A stretch of 22,758 bases of DNA from JAOABV01 sp964473505 (GCA_964473505.1 CAYYPG010000025.1:1-22758); one strand, 5' to 3'. Shown: positions 8,025-15,026, counted from the stretch's first letter. Translations and numbers: made by a program. The notes: generated from the sequence alone by a model not told the origin.

Positions 8025-8170
8025 GATAGTCTAAATGACTATCTCCTGGATGACCCAGGGGATAACCTATGGGTATACCCCCAGGCTACCCCCCTGTCTA
8101 CCCACTAGATAGCTTAACCTATTGTCTAATAGATAATTAACGAAATTACCTGCTCTACTTATAAGTAGAG
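8025..8170. repeat. String of short hairpins and palindromes
   Basis: Five small inverted repeats follow one another. They are GATAGTC/GACTATC (8025-8043), CCTGG/CCAGG (8045-8059), GGGTATACCC (8071-8080), CTATT/AATAG (8119-8132) and the perfect 18-bp palindrome CTCTACTTATAAGTAGAG (8153-8170). Between them lie C-rich runs unusual for the local base composition. GGATAACCTA occurs at 8060 and again at about 8191. The function is not known. Confidence 0.55.
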
Positions 8171-8250
8171 TATTCACTCAATTATATACTGGATAACCTA
8201 CTTAACCAAACCCTTTGTCTGAGTGTAAAAAAGTACGACTTTTCTTGTTG

Positions 8251-8574
8251 AATTTTTATTTTCTATTAATAAGTTTTTATTGGCTTCTATAGGGTTCTCA
8301 TGATTTTTATTACTGAAACTTATCAGAACACAAGTTTAGTATTAGTTGATTCTATCTAAATTTCTGCTTTTTACCAATAAGTTTCTATTTGTTTCTATGA
8401 GTTTTCCCCAATTTTTATTGCTGAAACTTACCAGAGCACAAGTTTGGTATTATCTGTTTCTATCTAAATTTCTGTTTTCTACTTAGAAGTTTTTATTAGT
8501 TTCAATAAGTTTCTAATAAATTTTATTGCTGAAACTTATCAGAACGTAAGTTTTGTGTAATCTGTTTGTATTAG
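8251..8574 (+). repeat. Three 108-bp tandem repeats
   Basis: Units start at 8251, 8359 and 8467, each exactly 108 bp. The marker CTGAAACTTA recurs at 8313, 8421 and 8529. Within each unit an AAGTTT segment near the start faces the AAACTTA segment 40-50 bp later, so each unit can form a hairpin. The units differ at many positions. A 4-bp hairpin with a TTCG loop and a T-rich tail (8609-8632) follows the array. Confidence 0.85.
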
Positions 8575-8676
8575 AATCTTATTTTAAGAGAATGTTGGAT
8601 AAGTCAAAACGCTTCGGCGTCTTATTTTATATCATCTCATACCTCATAAATTTAAATTAACATCATTATCATTTTC

Positions 8677-8868
8677 TTGTTAGGTTGGGGTATAAACTCT
8701 TTCTGTCCTCCAATATTGTTAGCAACAGATAAGGACTCTGTATGCATTATCTTCAAGTCAATGGCAGGAAAGATTAAAATTATATCTTTTAAACTTTATA
8801 ATATTCTTGGGTGGCATATTTTTAAAAAACTCATTGACTCTTGTAATGATTTTCCTATAATAGACTAA
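8677..8868 (+). pseudogene. Possible fragment of a FlgD-Ig/type IX-sorting-like C-terminal domain
   Basis: A 63-codon frame opening at a TTG has no ribosome binding site. Part of it resembles the C-terminal Ig-like sorting domains common in secreted proteins of related phyla: INSFCPP (compare NPFNPxT), then GKIKIISFKLYNILG (compare GxVxLxIYNxLG), then FKKLID. The usual continuation ending GIYFxRL is missing. The frame runs into the promoter of the next gene and stops at 8866-8868. A decayed remnant is the best reading, but chance similarity is possible in such a short frame. Confidence 0.3.
8834..8861 (+). promoter_or_regulatory. Sigma70-type promoter for the hydratase gene
   Basis: TTGACT (8834-8839) and a perfect TATAAT (8856-8861) are 16 bp apart. 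Transcription would begin near 8868, about 50 nt before the ATG at 8917, and could continue into the thiolase gene. Confidence 0.72.
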
Positions 8869-8916
8869 ATATGCATTTGGATGTTATCAGTCAATGTATT
8901 CCATCAAGGAGGCAAA

Positions 8917-9693
8917 ATGGATAATAAAAATCTTTTAGTAACAATTGAAGATAATATTGCGATTATTAAGTTTAATCGGCCCCAGGTTTTAAATGCCCTC
9001 AATACTGACACGATTTTAGAGTTAGAACGTACATTAGATGAACTCGCAACTAATTCTAATGTCCGAGTCATTATCCTAACCGGCGAAGGGAAAGCATTTG
9101 TTGCTGGTGCTGATATTTCGGAAATGCGTAATTTTACCGGTGTCGAAGCAAGAGCATTTGCCCAAAATGGTCATCGGGTGCTGAGTAAACTAGAAAATAT
9201 TGAAAAACCTGTAATTGCGGCAATCAATGGTTTTGCGTTGGGCGGCGGGTGTGAAATCGCCCTTGCCTGCGATATCAGAATACTCTCGGAAAATGCGAAA
9301 ATTGGTCAACCAGAAGTTAATCTCGGTATTATTCCTGGTTTTGGGGGTACGCAAAGATTGGCACGGTTATGTGGCGCCGGCATTGCCAAAGAATTAATTT
9401 ATACCGGAGATATGATTGATGCCCAAGAAGCCTATCGGATTGGTTTTGCCAATAAAGTCGTTGCCTTAGACAAATTAATGGACACGGCTATAGTGATGGC
9501 AAAGAAAATTATGAATAAAGGACCACTGGCAATCCGAATGACAAAAACTATAATTAATCGGGGACTTGATGCCAATTTAGAAACCGCTAAAGAATTAGAA
9601 ATCGAAACTTTTGCCTTATGCTTTTCCACCGGTGAACCCAAAGAAGGAATGAGTGCATTTTTAGAAAAAAGAAAAGCCAGTTGGATGAAGTAG
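8917..9693 (+). CDS. Enoyl-CoA hydratase/crotonase family protein
   Basis: A 258-residue crotonase. Such enzymes add water across the 2,3-double bond of enoyl-CoA, here probably crotonyl-CoA to 3-hydroxybutyryl-CoA. Hallmarks are FNRPQVLNALN (19-29), the oxyanion-hole strand GKAFVAGADISEM (58-70) and INGFALGGGCEIALACDIRI (103-122). Glu113 and Glu133 have the 20-residue spacing of the two catalytic glutamates of rat crotonase, the second within GQPEVNLGIIPGFGGTQR. The frame is open further upstream, but the ATG at 8917 is chosen because AAGGAGG precedes it by 4 nt. Length is standard. The thiolase gene follows after 194 bp on the same strand, supporting a joint role in short-chain acyl-CoA metabolism. 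No 3-hydroxyacyl-CoA dehydrogenase is in the window. Confidence 0.92.
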   Translation: MDNKNLLVTIEDNIAIIKFNRPQVLNALNTDTILELERTLDELATNSNVRVIILTGEGKAFVAGADISEMRNFTGVEARAFAQNGHRVLSKLENIEKPVIAAINGFALGGGCEIALACDIRILSENAKIGQPEVNLGIIPGFGGTQRLARLCGAGIAKELIYTGDMIDAQEAYRIGFANKVVALDKLMDTAIVMAKKIMNKGPLAIRMTKTIINRGLDANLETAKELEIETFALCFSTGEPKEGMSAFLEKRKASWMK

Positions 9694-9760
9694 AAAAAAA
9701 ATATTTAAATTCTTAAGAAAAAGAGAACTCAAAAATATGCTCAAGAAACACCGAAACTCA

Positions 9761-9816
9761 CAAGAAAAATCAAAAAATTCGCTTGTGCCCTTCGTGATTC
9801 TTGAGTAAATATTGAT
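9761..9816 (+). repeat. 56-bp dispersed repeat, copy 2
   Basis: This is the ungapped partner of 3286-3341 (41 of 56 identical). It lies between the hydratase and thiolase genes. Confidence 0.5.
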
Positions 9817-9887
9817 TTCGTCTAAGTTGTCTTATTAATATCACATTTTTGATTGATATTATTCTTAAATTAAGAAAGGAGTAAACA

Positions 9888-11081
9888 ATGGCCAACACAA
9901 ATCAAGTTGTTATCGTTTCTGCGGCAAGAACACCAATTGGTAGATTTTTAGGTGGTCTTGCACCATTATCAGCACCAGAATTAGGTGGCATTGCAATTAA
10001 AGAAGCAGTAAAAAGAGCCCAAATTACCTCAAATGAGATTGACGGTGTGATTATGGGACATGTTTGTCCTGCAGGATTAGGACAAGCACCAGCACGTCAA
10101 GCCCAAATCAAAGCCGGCTTGTCACCGGACATTCCCGCATTAACAGTTAATAAAGTTTGTGGTTCAGGAATGATTGCAATCGTTTTAGCTGCTCAGCAGA
10201 TTAAAGCGGGTGATGCGAATGTAATCGTAGCCGGTGGTCAGGAATCAATGTCTAATGTACCATACTATTTGCATCAACTTCGGAATGGAAATAAAATGGG
10301 TGATGTCAAACTGGTTGACGGAATGATTTATGATGGTATTTGGTGTGCATTTGAAAATGTGCATATGGGAATGCTGGGTGAATTTACTGCGGAGAAGTCT
10401 GGTATTACTCGAGAAATGCAAGATGAATGGGCTTTTAATAGTCACCGCAAAGCAGTTGAAGCCATTAAAAATGGTAAGTTCAAAGCAGAAATTATACCGG
10501 TTGAAATCCCCCAGAAAAAGGGCGAACCGATTATCGTCGATACTGATGAAGGACCGCGCGCTGATACCACAATGGAATCACTGGCTAAACTAAAACCCGC
10601 ATTCAAAAAAGATAACGGTACAATTACTGCAGGCAATGCTTCAAGTATCAATGACGGTGCCGCAGCATTAGTCATAATGTCTCAAGAAACAGCCGAGAAA
10701 AAAAATATCAAACCCTTGGCAAAAATTACTGCTTACGCTACAGGCAGTGTTGAACCGAAAATGCTCTTTTATGCACCAGTTTCTGCAGTACAACGAATCT
10801 TAAAGCAATTAAATGTTGATATTAATTACTTCGACTTAATTGAAATCAACGAAGCCTTCAGTTCTCAAGTGCTGGCTGATGTTAAAGAATTGGGCATTGA
10901 TACTAATAAACTCAATGTCCATGGCGGTGCAGTTGCATTAGGACACCCGATTGGCGCATCTGGAGCACGAATCGTTGTAACATTATTACATGCCTTAAAA
11001 GACCGCGGTCTTAAAAAAGGTCTTGCAGCCATCTGCTTAGGCGGGGGTGAAGCAGTAGCAATGAGTGTTGAAATGATGTAA
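9888..11081 (+). CDS. Acetyl-CoA C-acetyltransferase (thiolase)
   Basis: A 397-residue thiolase that condenses two acetyl-CoA to acetoacetyl-CoA or runs the reverse thiolysis. The nucleophile Cys91 is in NKVCGSGM. His353 is in HGGAVALGHPIGASG, and the second active-site Cys383 is in CLGGGEAVAM; these positions correspond closely to Cys88, His349 and Cys379 of E. coli AtoB. The N terminus, VVIVSAARTPIGRFLGGL, and the NEAF motif (EINEAFSS) are typical. The ATG at 9888 follows AAGGAG with 7-nt spacing. In CLGGGEA, Glu replaces the Met or Gln often found after GGG, a modest deviation. It probably forms a pathway unit with the hydratase upstream. Whether it acts in degradation or in butyrate-type synthesis cannot be decided from the sequence. 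Confidence 0.94.
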   Translation: MANTNQVVIVSAARTPIGRFLGGLAPLSAPELGGIAIKEAVKRAQITSNEIDGVIMGHVCPAGLGQAPARQAQIKAGLSPDIPALTVNKVCGSGMIAIVLAAQQIKAGDANVIVAGGQESMSNVPYYLHQLRNGNKMGDVKLVDGMIYDGIWCAFENVHMGMLGEFTAEKSGITREMQDEWAFNSHRKAVEAIKNGKFKAEIIPVEIPQKKGEPIIVDTDEGPRADTTMESLAKLKPAFKKDNGTITAGNASSINDGAAALVIMSQETAEKKNIKPLAKITAYATGSVEPKMLFYAPVSAVQRILKQLNVDINYFDLIEINEAFSSQVLADVKELGIDTNKLNVHGGAVALGHPIGASGARIVVTLLHALKDRGLKKGLAAICLGGGEAVAMSVEMM

Positions 11082-11159
11082 AAAAGCAGCACTAAAAAAT
11101 TAAGTAATGAAGTGTAAGCAAATTTCGTATCTTTGAGTATATCTATTTGCTAATTTGTA

Positions 11160-11585
11160 ATGGAAATTCTTACAAAATCGGCTGAAGAAACCATTGAACT
11201 TGGCAAAAGCATTGGAACAAAATTAAAACCCGGTGCGATTGTTGCTTTTTATGGTGAATTAGGCAGCGGCAAGACAACGATGATTAAAGGAATTTGTCTT
11301 GGGCTCGGAGTTGAAGAACAAGCAATCGTTAAAAGTCCGTCCTTTATTATGGTTAATGAATATCAAGGAAAATGGCCAATTTATCACATTGACTTATACC
11401 GCACAAAGAATCTTCAAGAAATATTAAGCATCGGTTTTGATGAATATCTAAACGCAAAAGGTATTTGTCTTATCGAGTGGGCAGAAAAAATCGAAAACGA
11501 ATTGCCCATGAATATAATTAAAGTGGAAATAGAAGTTCTCGGTGCTAATGAACGAAAGGTAAAAGTAACTGGATTACCCGAATAA
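11160..11585 (+). CDS. tsaE: tRNA threonylcarbamoyl-adenosine biosynthesis ATPase TsaE
   Basis: A 141-residue P-loop ATPase of the TsaE (YjeE) family. Together with TsaB and TsaD it helps install the t6A modification at position 37 of ANN-decoding tRNAs, by ATP-driven cycling of the complex. The Walker A motif is GELGSGKTT (32-40). Then come VKSPSFIMVNEY (57-68), the HIDLYR motif (76-81) and IEWAEK near residue 110, all typical. Length is normal. The ATG at 11160 has no evident ribosome binding site. A 7-bp inverted repeat AGCAAAT/ATTTGCT (11117-11151) lies just upstream. The thiolase gene ends 78 bp before. tsaB and tsaD are not present in the window. Confidence 0.93.
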   Translation: MEILTKSAEETIELGKSIGTKLKPGAIVAFYGELGSGKTTMIKGICLGLGVEEQAIVKSPSFIMVNEYQGKWPIYHIDLYRTKNLQEILSIGFDEYLNAKGICLIEWAEKIENELPMNIIKVEIEVLGANERKVKVTGLPE

Positions 11586-11632
11586 GTATAATCGTCGGAT
11601 AAAATTAGGTAATAGAATCAGATAAATAATTT

Positions 11633-11728
11633 ATGGCCGTAATCGTATATATTGTTTTTATCTTCTTAATTTATGAATCCTTGAAAATACTGGAGGAATT
11701 TTTTCGCCCAACATCTGTAAAATTATGA
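11633..11728 (+). CDS. 31-aa single-span membrane peptide overlapping the ligase start
   Basis: A 31-codon frame opens at ATG 11633 and ends with TGA at 11726-11728, so its last bases overlap the ATG of the ligase-like gene (11725) in the classic ATGA arrangement. The product would have one hydrophobic span (VIVYIVFIFLIY) followed by an acidic and basic tail (ESLKILEEFFRP). No ribosome binding site is visible before its own ATG. The ligase gene also lacks one at the normal distance, so coupling through this overlap would explain how the ligase is translated. No family is recognised, and it could be a chance frame. Confidence 0.35.
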   Translation: MAVIVYIVFIFLIYESLKILEEFFRPTSVKL

Positions 11729-12306
11729 AAAGGGAACTGATTGGTCCAATCTGGCTGATGCAACCAATCCCATATTGGAACGAAAAACTGAAAGGACAGT
11801 GGATAATCGAACCCAAGATAGACGGTTGGCGAATGCAAATAATTAAGCATCTTGATGGTAAAGTTGAATTTTGGGGCCGACGATTGGAGAAGCGACCTAA
11901 TTGGTCAGATAAACTATCCTACCTAAAAAAGGCGATGAGCAATATTCCCCAAGGAACTCTCTTAGATTGTGAACTCTTCTCTGATCGTGGACGCAAATTT
12001 ATTCCCTCATTATTCGCTAAAAAACCCAAAGTTAAACCAGTTATATATGTCTTTGATGTCATTTACTACAAGAATAAATTTGTTGGCAATCTCCCATTAA
12101 ATGCACGAAAACGACTCCTTGAACGATTACATTTAAAACCGCCTTTAACTTTAGTTAAATATAAAATGTACAACGGTAAAATAGAGTTAAAAGATGACTT
12201 AGGACATGAAGACATTGTCCTGAAAAATCTCACTTCAAAATATCAGATCGGCAAGGATGCACCAATAGCAACTTTAGGTTGGCGAAAAATTAAATGGCAT
12301 TCATAG
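11725..12306 (+). CDS. Core-only ATP-dependent DNA ligase-like protein
   Basis: A 193-residue protein limited to the adenylation (nucleotidyltransferase) domain of ATP-dependent DNA ligases. Motif I is EPKIDGWR, with Lys31 the expected AMP-accepting lysine. Motif III is likely LLDCELF or WGRRL, motif IIIa is VIYVFDVIYY, motif IV is HEDIVLKN and motif V is GWRKIKW near the C terminus. In motif IV the usual EGV/EGVVxK glycine is Asp (EDIVLK), a notable change. The gene stops right after motif V, so the OB-fold domain that most DNA ligases need, the N-terminal DNA-binding domain, and any polymerase or Ku partner are absent. It could act with a partner protein, as an RNA/DNA end-adenylating enzyme, or be degraded in activity. 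The ATG at 11725 overlaps the stop of a 31-aa frame, and a GGAGG lies about 28 nt upstream. Confidence 0.82.
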   Translation: MKRELIGPIWLMQPIPYWNEKLKGQWIIEPKIDGWRMQIIKHLDGKVEFWGRRLEKRPNWSDKLSYLKKAMSNIPQGTLLDCELFSDRGRKFIPSLFAKKPKVKPVIYVFDVIYYKNKFVGNLPLNARKRLLERLHLKPPLTLVKYKMYNGKIELKDDLGHEDIVLKNLTSKYQIGKDAPIATLGWRKIKWHS

Positions 12307-12755
12307 AGTATCAATAACGACCCCCAAATTATGAATAAATCAATTGCTAGAATATTTTACTGTAAAACCTAAAACAAAAATTACGACATCATAGATTATC
12401 ACTAACGACCCAAATCTATGAATAAATTAATCACAGAAACATTATATTCCAAAGACGCGAAAGAAGAAAACTTAAACGACATTATCAGATTGTGACTAAC
12501 CACTCCGATGACTACGAATAATCCAATCGCAAAAACATTATATTCTAAAGACACGAAAGATTAAATGACATTACCAGATTATGACTAACCACTCTAATGA
12601 CTACGAATAATCCAATCGCAAAAACATTATATTCCAAAGACACGAAAGATTAAATGACATTACACATTAAAACTGACCACGCCAATGAATACGAATAATC
12701 CAATCATAAAAACATCATAACCTAAAGAAAAGAAATGATAAACGAAATGACCTTT
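12302..12755 (+). repeat. Five 88-94-bp tandem repeats at the ligase 3' end
   Basis: The marker ACTAACSAC or a variant recurs at 12313, 12401, 12495, 12584 and 12672 (periods 88, 94, 89, 88). A shared segment, ACGAATAATCCAATCGCAAA, is best kept in units 3 to 5. Units 3 and 4 are nearly identical, while the outer ones have diverged. Unit 1 includes the last codon and stop of the ligase gene (TCATAG), so the array may have grown from the gene end. On the minus strand each unit has a hydrophobic frame (VFxIGLFVxIxVVS), but stops interrupt it. Confidence 0.88.
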
Positions 12756-12756
12756 A

Positions 12757-12793
12757 TTGCTGATGAGTTTAAATTTTCTATCATATAAACTCA
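12757..12793 (+). promoter_or_regulatory. Promoter with an inverted repeat around the -10 box
   Basis: TTGCTG (12757-12762) and TATCAT (12779-12784) are 16 bp apart. A perfect inverted repeat, TGAGTTTA (12764-12771) and TAAACTCA (12786-12793), brackets the -10 box, which is where a repressor or activator could bind. It would drive the gene starting at 12827, about 35 nt beyond. Confidence 0.45.
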
Positions 12794-12826
12794 CAACTTT
12801 TTTCATATCATCACGATAAAAATATA

Positions 12827-13327
12827 ATGGCGGTAGGACGATTTCAGGTAATGGCTTTATTACAAGCCGCACGGGCTTATGTGTTAGGAGAACCGATTGA
12901 TACCGCGAAGAGTTGGGGTCTCAATCGGGCAATTTTTTATGCGGCAGCCAAAAGAGGTTTTAAATCCAAATTAGGATTACTAAAACCACCCAAGCTTAAA
13001 TCTGAATTACCACCACAAAAAATTAAGAAACTTCAAAAGACATTTGGAATTTATTATCTCGGTGACGAAATGGCGTATTCTGTGGAATTAAAAGGAAAAA
13101 GATTGTTCACAATCGGTGATGAAGTCCAAACTCCAGAAAGTTTCCAAAAACAAATTGCTTCCCGCTTTGGTAAAACGTTTAAAAAAGCCTGGAAAGAAGC
13201 AATAAAAATTTGTCAGGAATATGATAAAGGTGTTCTGATGTCTATGCGTTATTTTTATGAGACAGTATATAAACCAAGACGAGACATCCTTGCTGAACAA
13301 TGGAGCGAATATACCGAAAAAGATTAA
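12827..13327 (+). CDS. Uncharacterised 166-aa protein
   Basis: No family is recognised. The protein is basic and mostly helical in appearance. The N-terminal part reads MALLQAARAYVLGEP, then AKSWGLNRAIFYAAAKRGF. A Lys- and Pro-rich linker follows (about residues 46-68). The C-terminal half contains YYLGDEMAYSVELKGKRLF, RFGKTFKKAWKEAIKI and a charged tail. No signal peptide or clear membrane span is seen. Two starts are possible, ATG at 12827 or the ATG eight codons later; neither has a strong ribosome binding site. Composition and codon use resemble those of neighbouring genes, and a promoter-like pair lies 40-70 bp upstream, so it is probably real. Its position behind the ligase-like gene hints at, but does not show, a link. 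Confidence 0.68.
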   Translation: MAVGRFQVMALLQAARAYVLGEPIDTAKSWGLNRAIFYAAAKRGFKSKLGLLKPPKLKSELPPQKIKKLQKTFGIYYLGDEMAYSVELKGKRLFTIGDEVQTPESFQKQIASRFGKTFKKAWKEAIKICQEYDKGVLMSMRYFYETVYKPRRDILAEQWSEYTEKD

Positions 13328-13352
13328 TAAAGAAGTTTCGCCATCATCTACT

Positions 13353-13850
13353 AAAGAAAATAACTATCCAAAACTTACAATATTTTCAAAGGGAATGCTA
13401 AGATTACTTGTTTGATAGTAAGTGATTCTCTTCAAAATAAATTTCTGTCTAACCTTTCCGGTAGTCGGTCCATATTGAAAATAAAAAGATACACAAGAAA
13501 ATAACTCCCTAAGACTCTGAACGTACAGAAAAAATTTAAATATTACTTGTTGTAATGGCAGACAACAATCCAAAACAAATTTCTAACTAATCTTCCCGGT
13601 TCTTGGTTCATCCAAAGAAAGTTTAGATACTAAATAGTAAGTATTAACCCGAAAAATAAATGTTTGACTAACCTTTTTGTTATCAGTTCGATATTGAAAT
13701 CTGATAAAACAAATCAAAGAAAATAACTACCCAAAGATTCAGCGCATACAGCAGAAAATTTAAATAATACTTATTTAATGTTAAGGGATAATCCCCAAGA
13801 TGAACTTCTGTTTAACCTTTATTATTCTCAATTTGATATTGAAAATATGA
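13353..13850 (+). repeat. Four degenerate 102-142-bp tandem repeats reaching into the SdpI-like gene
   Basis: Units begin at 13353, 13495, 13614 and 13716 with AAAGAAAATAACT or a variant. Each later has a segment of the type TTTCTGTCTAACCTTT then TCGGTCCATATTGAAA. In the last unit this segment (13806-13850) is the coding end of the minus-strand SdpI-like gene, including its stop codon (13812-13814). The array therefore seems to contain diverged copies of a gene terminus. Otherwise the gap between the convergent genes holds no gene. Confidence 0.7.
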
Positions 13851-14459
13851 GAAGATGAACAGATAAACACTGATAATGATTACCGGAATGATTACGAACC
13901 GGAATGCATGTTTACCTGCAAAAAATCCCAATAAGGCAATGATGCCAATTATCTTAAATAATTTTCCACCTAATTTGTGAGTCTTATTCCAAACAAAATC
14001 ACTACTTAATGTCCAAGGAGTTCTAATCCCAATAAACCAGTTGCGTTGAGCATGTTCTAAAAGAATACCAATATAAAAGAATAAAATTCCTAATCCAATC
14101 GTAAATACTATATGCAGTCTTATTTTTGTTCCCAGCGACCAAAGAACTATAAACCCTTGGAGAAAAAGCATAAATAAGAAAAGAAGAATGATAAAGCCAT
14201 CATAGTAATTGCGAAATCTCTTAATATTTGCTTTTAATGGGTCAATACTTGGAATTAAGATAAAGAGAATAGACATTACTATTAAGACCATCGGCATCAA
14301 AAATAGTCCCCAAAACTTAGTCATATAACCATCAACTTCGCCTTGTAGATTCCAGTGCATTGGAATTTTATTCGGTAATCGGGGATAAAAATAGATGCTG
14401 ATTACCAAACTTAATAGAACAAACAGAAATACAATTATCTCGCTTTTTCTTCTCGGCAT
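13812..14459 (-). CDS. SdpI/DUF1648-family integral membrane protein
   Basis: A 215-residue membrane protein with about six hydrophobic spans. The N-terminal part has the DUF1648 signature RLPNKIPMHWNLQGEVDGY (28-46) after the first span. The C-terminal part has the SdpI signature NWFIGIRTPWTLSS, then VWNKTHKLGGKLF (about 144-171). In Bacillus subtilis SdpI gives immunity to the SdpC toxin and signals to SdpR. Here no SdpC or SdpR is near, and most family members have unknown roles. The start ATG at 14459 lies 18 bp behind the stop of the ferredoxin gene, so the two are probably co-transcribed. The ribosome binding site is weak (AGAGA). The 3' end takes part in the tandem array 13353-13850. 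Confidence 0.92.
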   Translation of the reverse strand: MPRRKSEIIVFLFVLLSLVISIYFYPRLPNKIPMHWNLQGEVDGYMTKFWGLFLMPMVLIVMSILFILIPSIDPLKANIKRFRNYYDGFIILLFLFMLFLQGFIVLWSLGTKIRLHIVFTIGLGILFFYIGILLEHAQRNWFIGIRTPWTLSSDFVWNKTHKLGGKLFKIIGIIALLGFFAGKHAFRFVIIPVIIISVYLFIFSYFQYQIENNKG

Positions 14460-14477
14460 AATGTCTCTTTTTACGAC

Positions 14478-15026
14478 TTATCTTAAAATCATTACAATAC
14501 ATTCAATTGGGCAAACCGCAACACATAAGCCACAGCCGTAACAAAAATCGCGGTCAACCTCAAGTTTGTCGTTAATCATTTTCCTGGCTTGAAAATAACA
14601 AACCGATTCACAAGCACCACAATGCGTACATTGGCTCATATTCGTCTTTTCAATGTACTTTCCTTTGTCGCATGCATATTTTCCAGGTGAGACAAAATAG
14701 GCACAACAGTCATCACAGCAAAAACAGATGCCAGCAGTATCCGTGCGGGCTTCATTACGAAAGGGGCGAGTTACCAAGTGTTTCTTCTGGGCTTCTTCCA
14801 TAATGCCATCAACAAAAAGCTGGTCAACTACTTTCTTATTTGATCCGCTACCTGGGTCATGGGGATCCCAAGACAAGCAGACATCGATTCGAGAACGCTG
14901 ACATCCTTTTTCGTTACTTTCTCGACAACCGCAATTAGTAATCCAGAATTGATTATGTTTTTCGATCAATTCTTTTGCTTCAGTATGCGTACAAACATAA
15001 TGGATAGGTATTTTTTCCTCGGCCAT
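14478..15026 (-). CDS. Cys-rich 2x[4Fe-4S] ferredoxin-like protein
   Basis: A 182-residue protein whose C-terminal end carries two classic [4Fe-4S] motifs: Cys133, 136, 139, 143 (CTHCGACESVC) and Cys162, 165, 168, 172 (CYGCGLCVAVCP). Upstream are two further cysteine groups not part of a normal ferredoxin. One is CGCRESNEKGC with Cys50 (Cys32, 34, 42, 50); the other is CFCCDDCC (Cys101, 103, 104, 107, 108). They may bind another cluster or metal. A role as an electron carrier or as a subunit of a larger redox enzyme is likely, but the partner is not in the window. The start ATG at 15026 follows AAAGGAG with 7-nt spacing. It is the first gene of a probable two-gene unit with the SdpI-like protein. 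Confidence 0.88.
   Translation of the reverse strand: MAEEKIPIHYVCTHTEAKELIEKHNQFWITNCGCRESNEKGCQRSRIDVCLSWDPHDPGSGSNKKVVDQLFVDGIMEEAQKKHLVTRPFRNEARTDTAGICFCCDDCCAYFVSPGKYACDKGKYIEKTNMSQCTHCGACESVCYFQARKMINDKLEVDRDFCYGCGLCVAVCPIECIVMILR

Larger units (their letters stand above)
7491..8250. other. Non-coding stretch, no gene recognised
   Basis: Stop codons are frequent. A + frame covering 7311-7709 is rich in Phe, Tyr and Ile, overlaps the SIMPL gene in antisense and lacks a ribosome binding site, so it is not called. The region holds the dispersed repeat at 7611-7854 and the hairpin string at 8025-8170. Confidence 0.5.

Noticed and set aside
8251..8574. Possible CRISPR array
   Set aside because: The whole 108-bp unit is repeated, with no constant short repeat separated by unique spacers, and no cas genes are in the window.
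12660..12872. Minus-strand 70-codon frame with a hydrophobic end
   Set aside because: Its end is the fifth unit of the tandem array and its start overlaps the 12827 gene. The same peptide in other units is broken by stops.
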